Notes: generated from the sequence alone by a model not told the origin. A stretch of 64,000 nt of DNA from Pseudohongiella nitratireducens (GCF_001642735.1 NZ_LWHM01000032.1:1-64000), one strand, 5' to 3'. Counted from the stretch's first letter, positions 1-8,457 are shown. Numbers and translations: made by a program.

Positions 1-452
1 ATGCGGGGCGTCTCGAAGCGGTGCCAGCGCCCCAGGAACTCGGCGCGGGCGTTGAAGATGTCGCGCACCGTCTTCTCGTCCAGGCCGGTCTGTGCCGCCA
101 CAAAGGTGTAGGGGTGGTTGAAGGATTCCTTCTCCACGTACTCATGCAGCCGCAGTGTCATACGGAATCCGTCCACCATCTCCGGTAGCTGGGGCCTGAA
201 TGTTGTCTTGCAGGCCCGGCAGGTGTATCGGCGGCGGACCACCCAGAGAGTGACCCGCTTGCCGTGGATGGGCAGATCACGATAGGGAACGTCACGCTTG
301 CCGAACCGTACGAACTCACCCTGCACGCCGCATTCCTCGCAGGCGATGGGATCGGGCACGTCCACCTGGAAGTGCATTTCGTCGCCGGCTGATTTGCAGC
401 CCTGTACTTGGTATTGCGGCAGGTGCAGGATGTTGTCGGGAAGTTCGGTCAT
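1..452 (-). CDS. tnpA: ISL3-family transposase, N-terminal part (runs off the window start)
   Basis: Translating the minus strand from ATG at 452 gives 150 uninterrupted codons before the window edge. The product starts [16 protein letters not shown] and contains two zinc-finger-like pairs, CEEC near residue 38 and CRAC near residue 74. This matches the N-terminal ISL3 zinc-binding domain, followed by the start of the helix-turn-helix region (about 120-140). The DDE catalytic core would lie beyond the edge. Its ATG overlaps the lspA stop codon in an ATGA junction, so the two are probably co-transcribed and translationally coupled. The family call is firm. Whether the full gene is intact cannot be seen. 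Confidence 0.88.
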   Translation of the reverse strand, partial: MTELPDNILHLPQYQVQGCKSAGDEMHFQVDVPDPIACEECGVQGEFVRFGKRDVPYRDLPIHGKRVTLWVVRRRYTCRACKTTFRPQLPEMVDGFRMTLRLHEYVEKESFNHPYTFVAAQTGLDEKTVRDIFNARAEFLGRWHRFETPR

Positions 453-990
453 GGTCTTATATAAGCATAGGTGTCAGTCAGATCCATCCGGCTCGGCATT
501 GGTGTTTGTTTTTTTACCCAACAAGCTGCCGGAACTAAAAGTAAGACACCGAGGACAATTGCAATATCAGCCAGGTTGAAGACCGGCCAATGCCGTTCTC
601 GCAAATAGAAATCAAAGGAATCCACAACATAATCACGAAAGACTCGGTCAATCAGGTTGCCCATGGCGCCACCGAGGATAGGACTGTAAGCGATAGCTTC
701 TCCTTTATGATGATTTTCAAGGATCACCTTGATCAGAAAAATCGAGACCATCACCGCGATTCCGATAAAAAGTTGCGTTGCCAGCCTCCACCATTCGCAA
801 AAAGACTGAATGCGCCACCGGTGTTACATAGGTGCACCAAGTTAAAGAGCGGGGTCACCGAAATATAAATATACTCGCCATAGGCCCTTGATTGCTGCAT
901 CAGCCACTTTTCAGCCTGATCAGACGCTGCCCGCAGGCCCGATATGGACAATAAGGCATACGGCGAGAGCTTTCTGCCAATAATGAGCAT
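449..990 (-). pseudogene. lspA: Signal peptidase II (LspA) homologue with a one-base frameshift
   Basis: Two adjacent minus-strand reading frames together make a prolipoprotein signal peptidase. The upstream piece (990 to about 771) has the N-terminal SDQAEKW motif and [15 protein letters not shown]. The downstream piece carries the two catalytic aspartates in GNLIDR and FNLADIA. The frames join at a T5 run (A5 on the plus strand, 767-771); one more T would restore a protein of about 180 residues. Reading through would equally need a -1 slip at UUU UUA. LspA normally cleaves lipoprotein signal peptides in the inner membrane. A passenger lspA is a known feature of ISPpu12, and a related gene occurs in lead-resistance operons. 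A sequencing error in the homopolymer is possible, as the cell should have its own essential lspA elsewhere. Confidence 0.82.
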
Positions 991-993
991 TAT

Positions 994-1890
994 TTAATCT
1001 TTCAACGCCAGAATGCGTCTGGCGCCGTTAAGTACAATGACTCCCGCGATGGTGCCGATAATCAGATCCGGATAATTGGAGCCGGTCCACGCGACCAGGG
1101 CGCCGGCGGTGATGACCCCCAGGTTGATCACCACGTCGTTGGCCGAGAATATCCAGCTTGCCTTCATGTGCGCCCCGCCTTCCCGATGTTTGGATATGAG
1201 CAGCAGACAACTGGTATTGGCAATCAATGCGACGAATGCGATAGCCATCATCACCAGCGATTCAGGCTCACTACCGAATACAAAGCGTCTCACCACCTCT
1301 ACGAGCACGCCCACAGCCAAGATCAGTTGCAGTACACCAGCAAGATGCGCGGCACGTACCTGCATTTTCACGCTATGTCCAACCGCATAAAGGGCAAGCC
1401 CGTACACCGCCGCATCGGCAAAATTGTCCAGGGATTCTCCAATCAGGCCGGTGGACTGGGCGATCAGACCGGCAGTCATTTCCACCACGAACAGAAGTGC
1501 ATTGATGCCGAGCAACCAGCGCAGGGTCCCGGATTCTTGCTTAGCAGAAGCTGCCGAAAACTCGGCGGCCTTGATGGTCTCCGGATTTGCAGCGACGGTT
1601 TCCTGAAGCGAGGCGCCTAGCCCCAAGGTCTTCAGTTTCGAGGTGACGGGCTCGACCTCGCCGTCATGCACGACCTTCAGCCGGCGGTTCGACAAGTCGA
1701 AGGACAGCGCCCGAATCTCCTCAAAGCCGTTCAGGGCTAGGCGAATCATTCGTTCTTCTGATGGACAGTCCATCTTCGGCACGGCATAAACACTGACCCA
1801 TCTCCCTGGCGCCTCGGAGGAGGCCTGTATATCGGTATCCGCTGCGGACGTTGCATCACCGCCACAGGCGCCACCACAGGATTTGCTCAT
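994..1890 (-). CDS. Cation diffusion facilitator (CzcD-like) transporter with N-terminal Cys-rich/HMA-like segment
   Basis: The product is 298 residues from ATG at 1890 (MSKSCGGACGG); a start seven codons upstream is possible but less natural. The N-terminus has a CxxxC pair (C5, C9), then a metallochaperone-like stretch containing PKMDCPSEER. From about residue 125 onward there are several membrane segments. LDNFADA and the later SANDVVIN resemble the paired intramembrane metal-binding motifs of CDF exporters, although the usual histidine is absent. It probably exports a divalent metal (Zn, Cd or Pb) from the cytoplasm. It is transcribed divergently from the MerR regulator at 1986 and lies 3 bp upstream of lspA. 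The family is clear; the substrate is inferred from the regulator. Confidence 0.8.
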   Translation of the reverse strand: MSKSCGGACGGDATSAADTDIQASSEAPGRWVSVYAVPKMDCPSEERMIRLALNGFEEIRALSFDLSNRRLKVVHDGEVEPVTSKLKTLGLGASLQETVAANPETIKAAEFSAASAKQESGTLRWLLGINALLFVVEMTAGLIAQSTGLIGESLDNFADAAVYGLALYAVGHSVKMQVRAAHLAGVLQLILAVGVLVEVVRRFVFGSEPESLVMMAIAFVALIANTSCLLLISKHREGGAHMKASWIFSANDVVINLGVITAGALVAWTGSNYPDLIIGTIAGVIVLNGARRILALKD

Positions 1891-1923
1891 GATACGACTC
1901 CACTTGAACAATGTTGTGGTACC

Positions 1924-1954
1924 ATTTAAAACTATAAAGCTACTATAAGGTCAA
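1924..1954 (-). promoter_or_regulatory. MerR-type promoter/operator driving the CDF-lspA-tnpA genes
   Basis: On the minus strand a -35 element TTGACC (1949-1954) is separated by 19 bp from a -10 element TTAAAT (1924-1929). The overlong 19 bp spacer is the hallmark of promoters remodelled by MerR-family activators. It contains an imperfect dyad (ACCTTATAG facing CTTTATAGT) where PbrR/CadR-type operators lie. The element sits between the divergent transporter and merR genes, so the regulator probably controls both directions. Confidence 0.65.
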
Positions 1955-1985
1955 TAGAGTAAAGAATCCGTTGGGGAGGAGGCTG

Positions 1986-2393
1986 ATGCGCATTGGTCAG
2001 TTGGCGCAGTTGGTAGGGGTCGAAACACAGACGATCCGCTTCTATGAACAGCAGGGCTTGTTGCCGCCGCCTGATCGGCAGGACAACGGTTACCGTGTCT
2101 ATACCGAGAAGCATGGTGAGGGGCTGGCCTTCATCCGTCGCTGCAGAATCCTGGGCCTGTCACTGGCTGAGATTCAGGAACTACAGAGCTATCAGGACGA
2201 CCCTCATCAGCCTTGTACCGCCGTCAACGCCTTGCTCGATGATCACATCTCTCATGTGCGGTCGCAGATAACCGCTCTGCAAGCGCTTGAGAAACAACTC
2301 GTTTCACTGAGAGCGAGTTGCAACGATGACCGGGAAGTTGAGGCGTGTGGGGTTCTTGCTGGAATTAGCGAAGGAAACATGCACCAGCAGTAG
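1986..2393 (+). CDS. MerR-family metal-responsive regulator (CadR/PbrR type)
   Basis: The start chosen is ATG 1986, preceded at five bases by a strong GGGGAGGA ribosome site; a TTG at 1971 is less likely. The 135-residue product begins MRIGQLAQLVGVETQTIRFY, the typical winged-helix MerR DNA-binding domain. A dimerisation helix and a C-terminal metal loop follow. Cysteines at 77, 112 and 121 match the three-cysteine pattern of the CadR/PbrR group, which sense Cd(II), Zn(II) or Pb(II). It faces away from the CDF transporter gene, with a 19 bp-spacer promoter between them. The family assignment is strong; the exact metal is not decided by sequence. Confidence 0.88.
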   Translation: MRIGQLAQLVGVETQTIRFYEQQGLLPPPDRQDNGYRVYTEKHGEGLAFIRRCRILGLSLAEIQELQSYQDDPHQPCTAVNALLDDHISHVRSQITALQALEKQLVSLRASCNDDREVEACGVLAGISEGNMHQQ

Positions 2394-2398
2394 GTGAA

Positions 2399-2427
2399 GC
2401 ATCAACCAGATAATCCGATGAGATGCC
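2399..2427. repeat. Probable right terminal inverted repeat of the IS element
   Basis: The segment begins GCATCAACCAGATAATCCGA, immediately after the last gene of the element and before unrelated, AT-richer DNA. Its reverse complement would be the outer-to-inner IR. The partner end is outside the window, so this is a placement, not a demonstration. The 168 bp from here to the next gene hold only a small GCCC-AAAAT-GGGC hairpin at 2507-2519. Confidence 0.4.
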
Positions 2428-2595
2428 GGTCTGTCTCACTCTCATGCAAAGGTAAGATCAACCATTTAATCCGCTTACCCAAAATTTTCTCAATTCCGCT
2501 CAAACCGCCCAAAATGGGCAAAAGCAGACCCGTCGTTTCGCACCTCTCTCCTTCATCATAAACCCATCAAAGCGAATCAAAGTCAATGTGGGTGA

Positions 2596-2973
2596 ATGAT
2601 GTCTGAAACAGAACAGTTATCGTGCGTGATGAATGAATTGGCAGAAATCAAAAAAATCTTGGCTGATTTCGTTTCGGGAACAGCGTCGAACGACACCAGT
2701 AACGTGAACCTCCCTCCTTCTGGAAAGGAGTATCTTACTGTCGATGAGGCGGCAGCTTTGATCGGTTCAAAGCGGAGCTATATCTACAAGCTGACTCATG
2801 AGAAGCGAATCAGCTTTACAAAGCCGGGGGGGAATCGTGTATTGATTAAACGCTCGGACCTTTTGGATTGGGTTGAGGCCAACCGCATCAAATCTCAGAA
2901 GGATGTGCAGAACGACGTTGAGGAGTTTATGAAGAACTCTCGCCGTCCTGGACGTAAAGCGCCTAAGCGATAG
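2596..2973 (+). CDS. Small helix-turn-helix (excisionase-like, HTH_17) DNA-binding protein
   Basis: This is a 125-residue protein (MMSETEQ start; a second ATG follows at once). Residues about 45-100 form an excisionase/MerR-like winged helix: LTVDEAAALIGSKRSYIYKL, then a basic wing FTKPGGNRVLIKRSDLLDWV. The N-terminal 30 residues look helical. The C-terminus is strongly basic (RRPGRKAPKR). Such proteins commonly accompany tyrosine integrases of Bacteroidetes-type mobile elements and may act as excisionase or regulator. Its 3' end overlaps the convergent integrase gene by 11 bp. The role in excision is inferred from this pairing; a plain transcription factor is the alternative. Confidence 0.75.
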   Translation: MMSETEQLSCVMNELAEIKKILADFVSGTASNDTSNVNLPPSGKEYLTVDEAAALIGSKRSYIYKLTHEKRISFTKPGGNRVLIKRSDLLDWVEANRIKSQKDVQNDVEEFMKNSRRPGRKAPKR

Positions 2974-4183
2974 CCATGGGGACTGCCTGCCCGCAATGGG
3001 AGCATCTGTTATTCTCACTTTCACGCTCTTTGAATATGTCTGGAAAGCTTCTCATGGCCGTTACTCGACGGCTTTCGAGAATATCAGCATAGTCTTCAGT
3101 TGTTCTCAGCTCTGAGTGTCCAAGGAGCCGAGAAAGAGAATAAATATCAACACCACGGTTAAGTTGGGCTACGGCGAATGTATGTCTCCCGACGTGAAAC
3201 GTGACATGCTTTGTTATTCCAGCTCTCATTGCCCACTTCTCTAAAGCCACATTAAAGTAGCTGTTGTATTTTAGGCCGACGAACACTCTGTCTTCTGGTT
3301 CGCCCTTTCGATCTATATCCAACAGCTTTACAGCCGAATCTGGAAGGTCCAGATATACAAGGGATTTTCCACCGTTCTTAAGCTTTTTCTGGTCAAAAAT
3401 GATTCGATAGTGGCCAGGCTCAAACTCTTCGATTTCACTCCATGTGAGTTTATTGATGTCACTCCACCGGAGACCGGTAGTGCAACTGAACAAAAAAGCC
3501 CGCTTCAGGACATCGTAGCGACATTCCGCTTTTGTCAACGCTCGAACCTCATCCAGTGAGAGGTAGGTTCGCTTAGTGTTCTCTGGCTTGACACTTTTCA
3601 CTCGTTGAACCGGATTATCCCTGATGATGCCCTCTCGATATGCTTCATTCAGAGCAGCTCGGATCTTATTGAAGTAGCTCGATGCAGTATTTTTGGCAAG
3701 CTTGGTTTTCGATTTGGTGAGCTTCTCCTCCAGTAGGTACTTCCGTAAGCCTTCAAGAAACTGCTTATCAATCTCCTCAAAGGTGAGTTCAGCTCTGCCG
3801 TGGTAGTTTCTGAGGTGCTTACCTGCCGAGATCCAGATTGAATAATTAGATGCGCTTCCGGATTCTTTGGTCGAGGTTAATTGGTCGTAGTAGTCGAAGA
3901 AGCTTGAGGCCAGTTTCACGCGGTCTTCAAGCTGGAATTTATTGGCATGTGCTTCAACGAGACGTGCAGACCTCGCAGCTTCTGCCTGACGCATCATCTC
4001 CTTGTTGTGCTGCCGCTCAGCCTGGGTCTTGGGGTTGTGATACACGTACAGCTCAAGAGGCTCGTAATCCCGCTTAGGCCGCTTTTTTCCGTCCTCCCCT
4101 TCGACCACACCGTAGTAGTACACCAGGCGAAGCTGCTGTAGCCCCTTCGAGTTGGGGTTCCTCTTGTTAACAGATACCTTCAT
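2963..4183 (-). CDS. int: Tyrosine recombinase / integrase, Bacteroidetes-like
   Basis: The 406-residue product has an N-terminal arm-binding region (1-85, opening MKVSVNKRNPNSKGLQQLRL), a SAM-like core-binding domain (about 90-195) and a catalytic domain (about 205-385). All catalytic positions are visible: R239 (TTGLRWSD), H330-x-x-R333 (HVGRH), H356 (LLGHSEL) and the nucleophile Y365 (EDYADIL), with a basic hairpin near 266-273. A C-terminal CSHC pair (394-397) is an add-on. The long arm domain with YYYGVVEGEDGKK resembles integrases of Bacteroidetes elements. The gene starts about 200 bp from the mnmE stop codon and reads away from it, as expected for an element integrated at the mnmE 3' end. 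Confidence 0.92.
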   Translation of the reverse strand: MKVSVNKRNPNSKGLQQLRLVYYYGVVEGEDGKKRPKRDYEPLELYVYHNPKTQAERQHNKEMMRQAEAARSARLVEAHANKFQLEDRVKLASSFFDYYDQLTSTKESGSASNYSIWISAGKHLRNYHGRAELTFEEIDKQFLEGLRKYLLEEKLTKSKTKLAKNTASSYFNKIRAALNEAYREGIIRDNPVQRVKSVKPENTKRTYLSLDEVRALTKAECRYDVLKRAFLFSCTTGLRWSDINKLTWSEIEEFEPGHYRIIFDQKKLKNGGKSLVYLDLPDSAVKLLDIDRKGEPEDRVFVGLKYNSYFNVALEKWAMRAGITKHVTFHVGRHTFAVAQLNRGVDIYSLSRLLGHSELRTTEDYADILESRRVTAMRSFPDIFKERESENNRCSHCGQAVPMAIA

Positions 4184-4184
4184 G

Positions 4185-4266
4185 TTTGCTCCAATTTTGA
4201 TCCCATTGCTCCCGAATTCTAACCTTGGAGCAAATCGGGATCAATTTATAGTGAAACGGAGCAAAT
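4185..4266. repeat. Four copies of a GGAGCAA element upstream of the integrase
   Basis: TTGCTCC occurs at 4186-4192 and 4206-4212. Its inverse GGAGCAA occurs at 4227-4233 and 4258-4264, the last two both extended to GGAGCAAAT. GATCCC (4199-4204) and GGGATC (4237-4242) form another inverted pair between them. The cluster overlaps the integrase start and promoter region, next to the attachment site. It could be an operator or integrase/excisionase arm sites; this is inference from position. Confidence 0.55.
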
Positions 4267-4386
4267 TAGAAGAAAACGCGGGAAAAAGGTTTTTGAGGTA
4301 AAAGCGAATATTGTCCTTAGAAAACAATAAGTTATTTTGATATGTTTTGATAGGTTTCACGGGGCTTTACCACTTCAGAATGAGGT

Positions 4387-4404
4387 TCACTTCCCGATAC
4401 AAAA
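4387..4404 (-). other. Probable integration (att) core in the last codons of mnmE
   Basis: The minus strand reads TTTTGTATCGGGAAGTGA, encoding the conserved FCIGK-stop end of MnmE. The last 18 bp of mnmE are the known attachment core of SGI1-type genomic islands (TTCTGTATTGGGAAGTAA), which differs here only at three synonymous third positions. The integrase lies directly downstream. No second copy was found within the window, so the distal junction must be outside it if the island is intact. Confidence 0.5.
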
Positions 4405-5781
4405 ACTTGAAAATATCCTGCCTAGCAGGTCATCGGCAGTGAATTCACCGGTGATTTCACCCAGGTGTCTGTGAGTTAATCTCAGGTCTTCAGCAACCAG
4501 TTCTGCGGCATTGTGTTCTGCCAGTTGGTGTATGGCCAGAGCCAGGCTCTGCTGTGCTCTCTGGAGGGCATCAATGTGTCGTCGCCGGGCGATAAAACCG
4601 CTTTCACCATCAGGACGATAGCCCATCAACGCTTTGAGATGGTCTTTCAATAAATTCATCCCCGGGCCGGTTTTGGCGGAGAGCCTAATTGCGGTTACGG
4701 GAGGTGTTTCGGAGATGACTTCAATACCGGGTGACTGATCTGACAGGTCGATTTTGTTATAAACGAGCGTCAGACCGGACCGTTTAATCACGTCTCGAAT
4801 CTGTGAGAAATATGGTGTATCCAGAAATGCATCCAGATTGTCTGGATCGGGAGCATCATTCTGACTGTCGATCATCAGTAATACCTGGTCGGCCTGCCCA
4901 ATTGCCTGTTGCGCTCGCTTGATCCCCTCTTGCTCAACGATATCATCGCTGTCGCGTAACCCGGCCGTGTCCGTAATATGCAACGGCATGCCATCCAGAT
5001 TAATCTGTTCGCTCAGAATGTCCCTGGTCGTGCCTTCGATATCGGTAACAATAGCTTTGTCACTGCCTGAGAGCGCATTTAGCAGACTGGATTTGCCCGC
5101 GTTAGGCCGGCCAGCAATGACGACTTGCATGCCGTCACGAAGCAGTGCGCCCTGGTGGGCCTGAGCGATAATTGTTTCCAACTCGCCGGCTATTGTTGAA
5201 AGCTTTTCAGCAATACGTCCTTCACTGAGGAAATCAATTTCTTCATCGGTAAAATCAATAGCCGCCTCGACATATACCCGAAGCGAAACAATCGACTCTG
5301 ACAAACCCTCGATCAACCTCGAGAAATCCCCCTGAAGCGTCCGCACAGCGCTTCTGGCAGCTTCTGCCGAGCTGGCGTTGATAAGGTCAGCAATGGCTTC
5401 TGCCTGCGCCAGGTCGAGCTTGTCGTTCAGGAAGGCGCGTTCGGAGAATTCGCCGGGCCGTGCCAGTCGACAACCTTGAGCCAGCAGTGTTTGCAGGAGC
5501 GTATCGAGAATGAAGGTACCGCCGTGTCCCTGAAGTTCAAAGACATCTTCACCGGTAAATGAGTTCGGGCCCGGAAAGAAAAGCGCAATCCCCTGATCAA
5601 TAACCTGTTGTTGCTCATCAAGGAAGGGGCAGTAGTGGGCATGGCGTGCTTTGGGCTTGAATCCCAAAACTTTTTCGGCGATCAGACGGCTTTTAGCGCC
5701 TGATACCCTGACGATACCTACGCCACTGCGACCACTGGGGGTCGCGATGGCGCAGATTGTGTCCTGATCGCCAGCGATCAC
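4387..5781 (-). CDS. mnmE: tRNA modification GTPase MnmE (TrmE)
   Basis: With MnmG, MnmE installs the 5-carboxymethylaminomethyl group on wobble uridine of certain tRNAs. The N-terminal tetrahydrofolate-binding domain starts [19 protein letters not shown]. The inserted G domain shows the P-loop GRPNAGKSS (about 224-232), [13 protein letters not shown] and NKIDL. The C-terminus ends in the conserved CIGK, so insertion at the 3' end has left the protein intact. I prefer the GTG at 5781 (464 residues, AAGAG eight bases upstream) to an ATG at 5826 that would overlap yidC by 41 bp. It is last in the rpmH-rnpA-yidD-yidC-mnmE block. Confidence 0.95.
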   Translation of the reverse strand: MIAGDQDTICAIATPSGRSGVGIVRVSGAKSRLIAEKVLGFKPKARHAHYCPFLDEQQQVIDQGIALFFPGPNSFTGEDVFELQGHGGTFILDTLLQTLLAQGCRLARPGEFSERAFLNDKLDLAQAEAIADLINASSAEAARSAVRTLQGDFSRLIEGLSESIVSLRVYVEAAIDFTDEEIDFLSEGRIAEKLSTIAGELETIIAQAHQGALLRDGMQVVIAGRPNAGKSSLLNALSGSDKAIVTDIEGTTRDILSEQINLDGMPLHITDTAGLRDSDDIVEQEGIKRAQQAIGQADQVLLMIDSQNDAPDPDNLDAFLDTPYFSQIRDVIKRSGLTLVYNKIDLSDQSPGIEVISETPPVTAIRLSAKTGPGMNLLKDHLKALMGYRPDGESGFIARRRHIDALQRAQQSLALAIHQLAEHNAAELVAEDLRLTHRHLGEITGEFTADDLLGRIFSSFCIGK

Positions 5782-5785
5782 GGCA

Positions 5786-7510
5786 TCAGCTCTTCGCGGC
5801 TTCCCGAGCGGCGAATTCAGATTCAATCTTGCGGGTCACATAGTATTGCTGGGCAATACCCAACACACTGTTTGCAAGCCAGTACAGTACCAGACCAGCC
5901 GGGAACCACAGGAAGAAGATGGTCATACCAATTGGCATGAACTTCATCACTTTGGCCTGCATAGGATCCTGAGGTGTGGGGTTCAGCATGAACTGAACGT
6001 ACATGGATGCACCCATCAACAAGGGCAGTACAAAGTATGGATCCATGACCGACAAGTCATTGATCCACAGAATCCATGGTGCGTGACGAAGCTCTACGCC
6101 TTCCATCAATACCCAGTACAGCGCAATGAAAACAGGCATCTGTACCAGCATGGGCAGACAGCCGCCAAATGGGTTGATTTTCTCTTTTCGGTAAAGCTCC
6201 ATGGTCTCTTTTTGCAGCTTCATCTTGTCATCGCCATAGCGCTCTTTTAGCTGAGTCATTTTTGGCATGACCCGGCGCATATTCGCCATAGAGCGATAGC
6301 TGGTGGCCGACAGTTTGAAAAAGATGGCTTTAACGATCAGGGTAAGGATCAGGATGGACCAGCCGAAGTTACCGACAAAGCTGTTGATAAGTGTCAGCAG
6401 CGTATGGATCGGAGAAGCAATAAACCACAGGAAACCGTAGTTGATTGTTCTGTCGAGCCAGGGGGCAATTTCTTTCAGGCGGTCCTGGTCTTTCGGGCCG
6501 GCATAGAACTGCATTTGCTGGCTGGATTGTTGCCCGGACTCAACACTGAAAGCAGAGCTGGTAAAACCACCTATGAACTGACCCTGATTGTTCTGACGAA
6601 ACGTAAAGTTATTCTGGCTATCTGAAGGGGGGACAAAAGCAGACATAAAGTAATGCTGGCTCAGTGCCACCCAGCCACCAGCAATGCTGTGACTTGGGCT
6701 GCTTTCTTCAATGTCATCGAATTCAACTTTGCGATAGTTATCATCAGGTGTTGTCGTCGCAAAGCCCAGGTAGCTGGATTTGCCAAATGATGTGCCTGAT
6801 GTTGGATCCGCATAATTATTGCGTTTGATCTGAGCAAACAGGTTACCCTGCCAGGAGGAACCGCTCTGGTTATCCACATCAAAACCGATATCAATCAGGT
6901 AGTCGCCACGACGGAAGGTGAACGTCTTGTTGATGGTTACACCGTTGGCTTGTTCATAGGACAGGACAACGTTTAATGAGTTTTGGTTAGGACCTAGCGT
7001 ATAGCTGCTTCGCTGGCTGCTGTATAGAGGACGCTGCTCTCCCCCATCAATACCATCACGGCCAATGACGCCGTTTTGTGCAACATAGGTTCGGCCGTTG
7101 GTATTTTCTAACAAGACGAAAGGAACTTCAGGTGTTTCCAGCGACGTGGCGTATTCTGGCAGGGAAGTGAAGACGATATCTCCACCCAGTGGATCAATCT
7201 GTAAATTGAGTACGTCAGTCGATACCGTAATCAAGCGTTCGCTTGCATCGGTATTACTTTCCTCATCGGTCATTGCTGTTGCTGAACCAACACTGGGAAT
7301 ATCGCTGCTGGTCGCTGCATTGTTTGCCGGTGCGGTAGGCAGATCACTACCACTGGATTCTATGGGTAAATCTGAGGGTAAGGCCGCCGTATTTTCCATC
7401 TGGGTTTCAGTTTGACTGGATACAGGTGGATAATCCTCTTGCCAGGCGAGCAATAACAGGTAACTGACTGCTGCCAGGCCGGCAATTAGTACGTACTTGA
7501 TATAATCCAT
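5786..7510 (-). CDS. yidC: Membrane protein insertase YidC
   Basis: YidC inserts and folds inner-membrane proteins alone or with SecYEG. The 574-residue product has an N-terminal membrane anchor (about 5-25), a Ser/Thr/Asp-rich linker, a large periplasmic beta-sandwich domain (about 90-330) and the conserved C-terminal five-helix core. The core is seen in [20 protein letters not shown], the cytoplasmic [19 protein letters not shown] hairpin and [20 protein letters not shown]. The length is typical of Gram-negative YidC (about 550 residues). It lies 9 bp downstream of yidD and 4 bp upstream of the preferred mnmE start, consistent with one operon. Confidence 0.97.
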   Translation of the reverse strand: MDYIKYVLIAGLAAVSYLLLLAWQEDYPPVSSQTETQMENTAALPSDLPIESSGSDLPTAPANNAATSSDIPSVGSATAMTDEESNTDASERLITVSTDVLNLQIDPLGGDIVFTSLPEYATSLETPEVPFVLLENTNGRTYVAQNGVIGRDGIDGGEQRPLYSSQRSSYTLGPNQNSLNVVLSYEQANGVTINKTFTFRRGDYLIDIGFDVDNQSGSSWQGNLFAQIKRNNYADPTSGTSFGKSSYLGFATTTPDDNYRKVEFDDIEESSPSHSIAGGWVALSQHYFMSAFVPPSDSQNNFTFRQNNQGQFIGGFTSSAFSVESGQQSSQQMQFYAGPKDQDRLKEIAPWLDRTINYGFLWFIASPIHTLLTLINSFVGNFGWSILILTLIVKAIFFKLSATSYRSMANMRRVMPKMTQLKERYGDDKMKLQKETMELYRKEKINPFGGCLPMLVQMPVFIALYWVLMEGVELRHAPWILWINDLSVMDPYFVLPLLMGASMYVQFMLNPTPQDPMQAKVMKFMPIGMTIFFLWFPAGLVLYWLANSVLGIAQQYYVTRKIESEFAAREAAKS

Positions 7511-7519
7511 GGGCGATGA

Positions 7520-7771
7520 CTACTTTTTACAGGTTGTGATTTCAGTATCGTGAGTGCACTTGGGTGCAGGGTCATAACCACCAGCACTCCAGGGGTGACA
7601 ACGCAGGATTCGCTTGGCACCTAGCAGGCTGCCTTTGAGAATACCGTGTGCGGCAATAGCGTCTTGGGTGTAGTGAGAACAAGAGGGATAAAAACGGCAC
7701 TGGTTTCCGATGAGCAGGCTCAGCGTACACTGATACAGTGTGATCAGTTTAATCGCGATCTTTGCCATCAT
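7520..7771 (-). CDS. yidD: Membrane protein insertion efficiency factor YidD
   Basis: This small 83-residue protein carries the family signature CRFYPSCSHYTQDAIAAHG and, toward the C-terminus, RCHPWSAGGYDPAP. YidD is a membrane-associated helper thought to assist YidC-dependent insertion. An N-terminal amphipathic helix (AIKLITLYQCTLSLLIG) would bind the inner membrane. It sits in its usual place between rnpA and yidC, 13 bp after rnpA, so co-transcription is likely. Confidence 0.93.
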   Translation of the reverse strand: MMAKIAIKLITLYQCTLSLLIGNQCRFYPSCSHYTQDAIAAHGILKGSLLGAKRILRCHPWSAGGYDPAPKCTHDTEITTCKK

Positions 7772-7784
7772 GATGCCTTACCCG

Positions 7785-8156
7785 TCATTGTCTGGCGTTA
7801 TGATTTCGTCGTTTGCAGAGATCTTGCCAGAGCTGCTCCAGCATATTTGTGACAGCATCATTATCAAGCTTGTCCAATCCCCCGCGAGCCAGCATAACGA
7901 TATCAAGGCCGTTGAGCAATTGTTGATGGTGTCTGAAAGACTCTCGAGTCAGGCGCTTAAGCCGATTCCTCTGTACAGCCAGACGAACGTGCTTTTTGGC
8001 GATGACCAAGCCAATGCGAGTCTTACCGCTGGGGTTTTCATTGGCCAGGATCAGAATCTGGCGCCGTGATACGCGAAAGCTGGCGCCATTAAACACTGAT
8101 TGATAATCAGTGGCTGTCAGGAGCCGCCGCTCTTTGCCAAAACCCAGTTCTGTCAT
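7785..8156 (-). CDS. rnpA: Ribonuclease P protein component
   Basis: RnpA is the basic protein subunit that, with M1 RNA, removes 5' leaders of pre-tRNAs. The 123-residue product opens GFGKERRLLTATDYQSVF and contains the RNR motif region AVQRNRLKRLTRESFR, the RNA-contacting helix. The length matches the family (about 115-130). It lies 26 bp downstream of rpmH, the near-universal bacterial arrangement. Confidence 0.96.
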   Translation of the reverse strand: MTELGFGKERRLLTATDYQSVFNGASFRVSRRQILILANENPSGKTRIGLVIAKKHVRLAVQRNRLKRLTRESFRHHQQLLNGLDIVMLARGGLDKLDNDAVTNMLEQLWQDLCKRRNHNARQ

Positions 8157-8182
8157 TGGCGGCTCAGTTACTTGCGATAGAA

Positions 8183-8317
8183 TTAAGCTGACAGCTTAGC
8201 ACGGCCTCGTGCGCGACGACGCTTGATTACCTGGCGACCACCGCGGGTTGCCATGCGAGCACGAAAACCGTGTGAACGGGCGCGTTTCAATACGCTGGGC
8301 TGAAATGTTCTTTTCAT
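8183..8317 (-). CDS. rpmH: 50S ribosomal protein L34
   Basis: The minus strand from ATG 8317 encodes 44 residues beginning [20 protein letters not shown] and ending RGRAKLSA, a complete L34. It is extremely basic, as expected for a protein buried in 23S rRNA. It heads the rpmH-rnpA-yidD-yidC-mnmE block and is divergent from dnaA across the presumed origin. Confidence 0.98.
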   Translation of the reverse strand: MKRTFQPSVLKRARSHGFRARMATRGGRQVIKRRRARGRAKLSA

Positions 8318-8457
8318 AATGGCATATCCGAATAAATGCGTTTCTGAATCAATAGCTAGCATGCTGCTATTGAAAATGAAGAGCGCGGATTTTAGATTGA
8401 TAACAGCCTAATTGCAAGTATTTTAAGGGTTTTCCTTTATACCCATTTAAGCACAAT

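Larger units (their letters stand above)
1..2427. mobile_element. ISPpu12-like ISL3-family insertion sequence with passenger genes (left end outside window)
   Basis: The set and order of genes (ISL3 transposase, lspA-like gene, CDF cation transporter, divergent MerR regulator) is what is known for ISPpu12 of Pseudomonas putida plasmid pWW0. The transposase runs off the window start, so the left inverted repeat cannot be seen. The right end is placed tentatively at 2399-2427, just after the merR stop codon, where a terminal-repeat-like stretch (ATCAACCAGATAATCCGATG at 2401-2420) marks the change to a different kind of sequence. The boundary is inference and could be off by tens of bases. No target duplication can be tested. 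Confidence 0.75.

Noticed and set aside
226-240. Partial match to the mnmE att core (TGTATCGG) near the window start
   Set aside because: Only eight bases match and they are coding sequence of the transposase; not a credible second att site.
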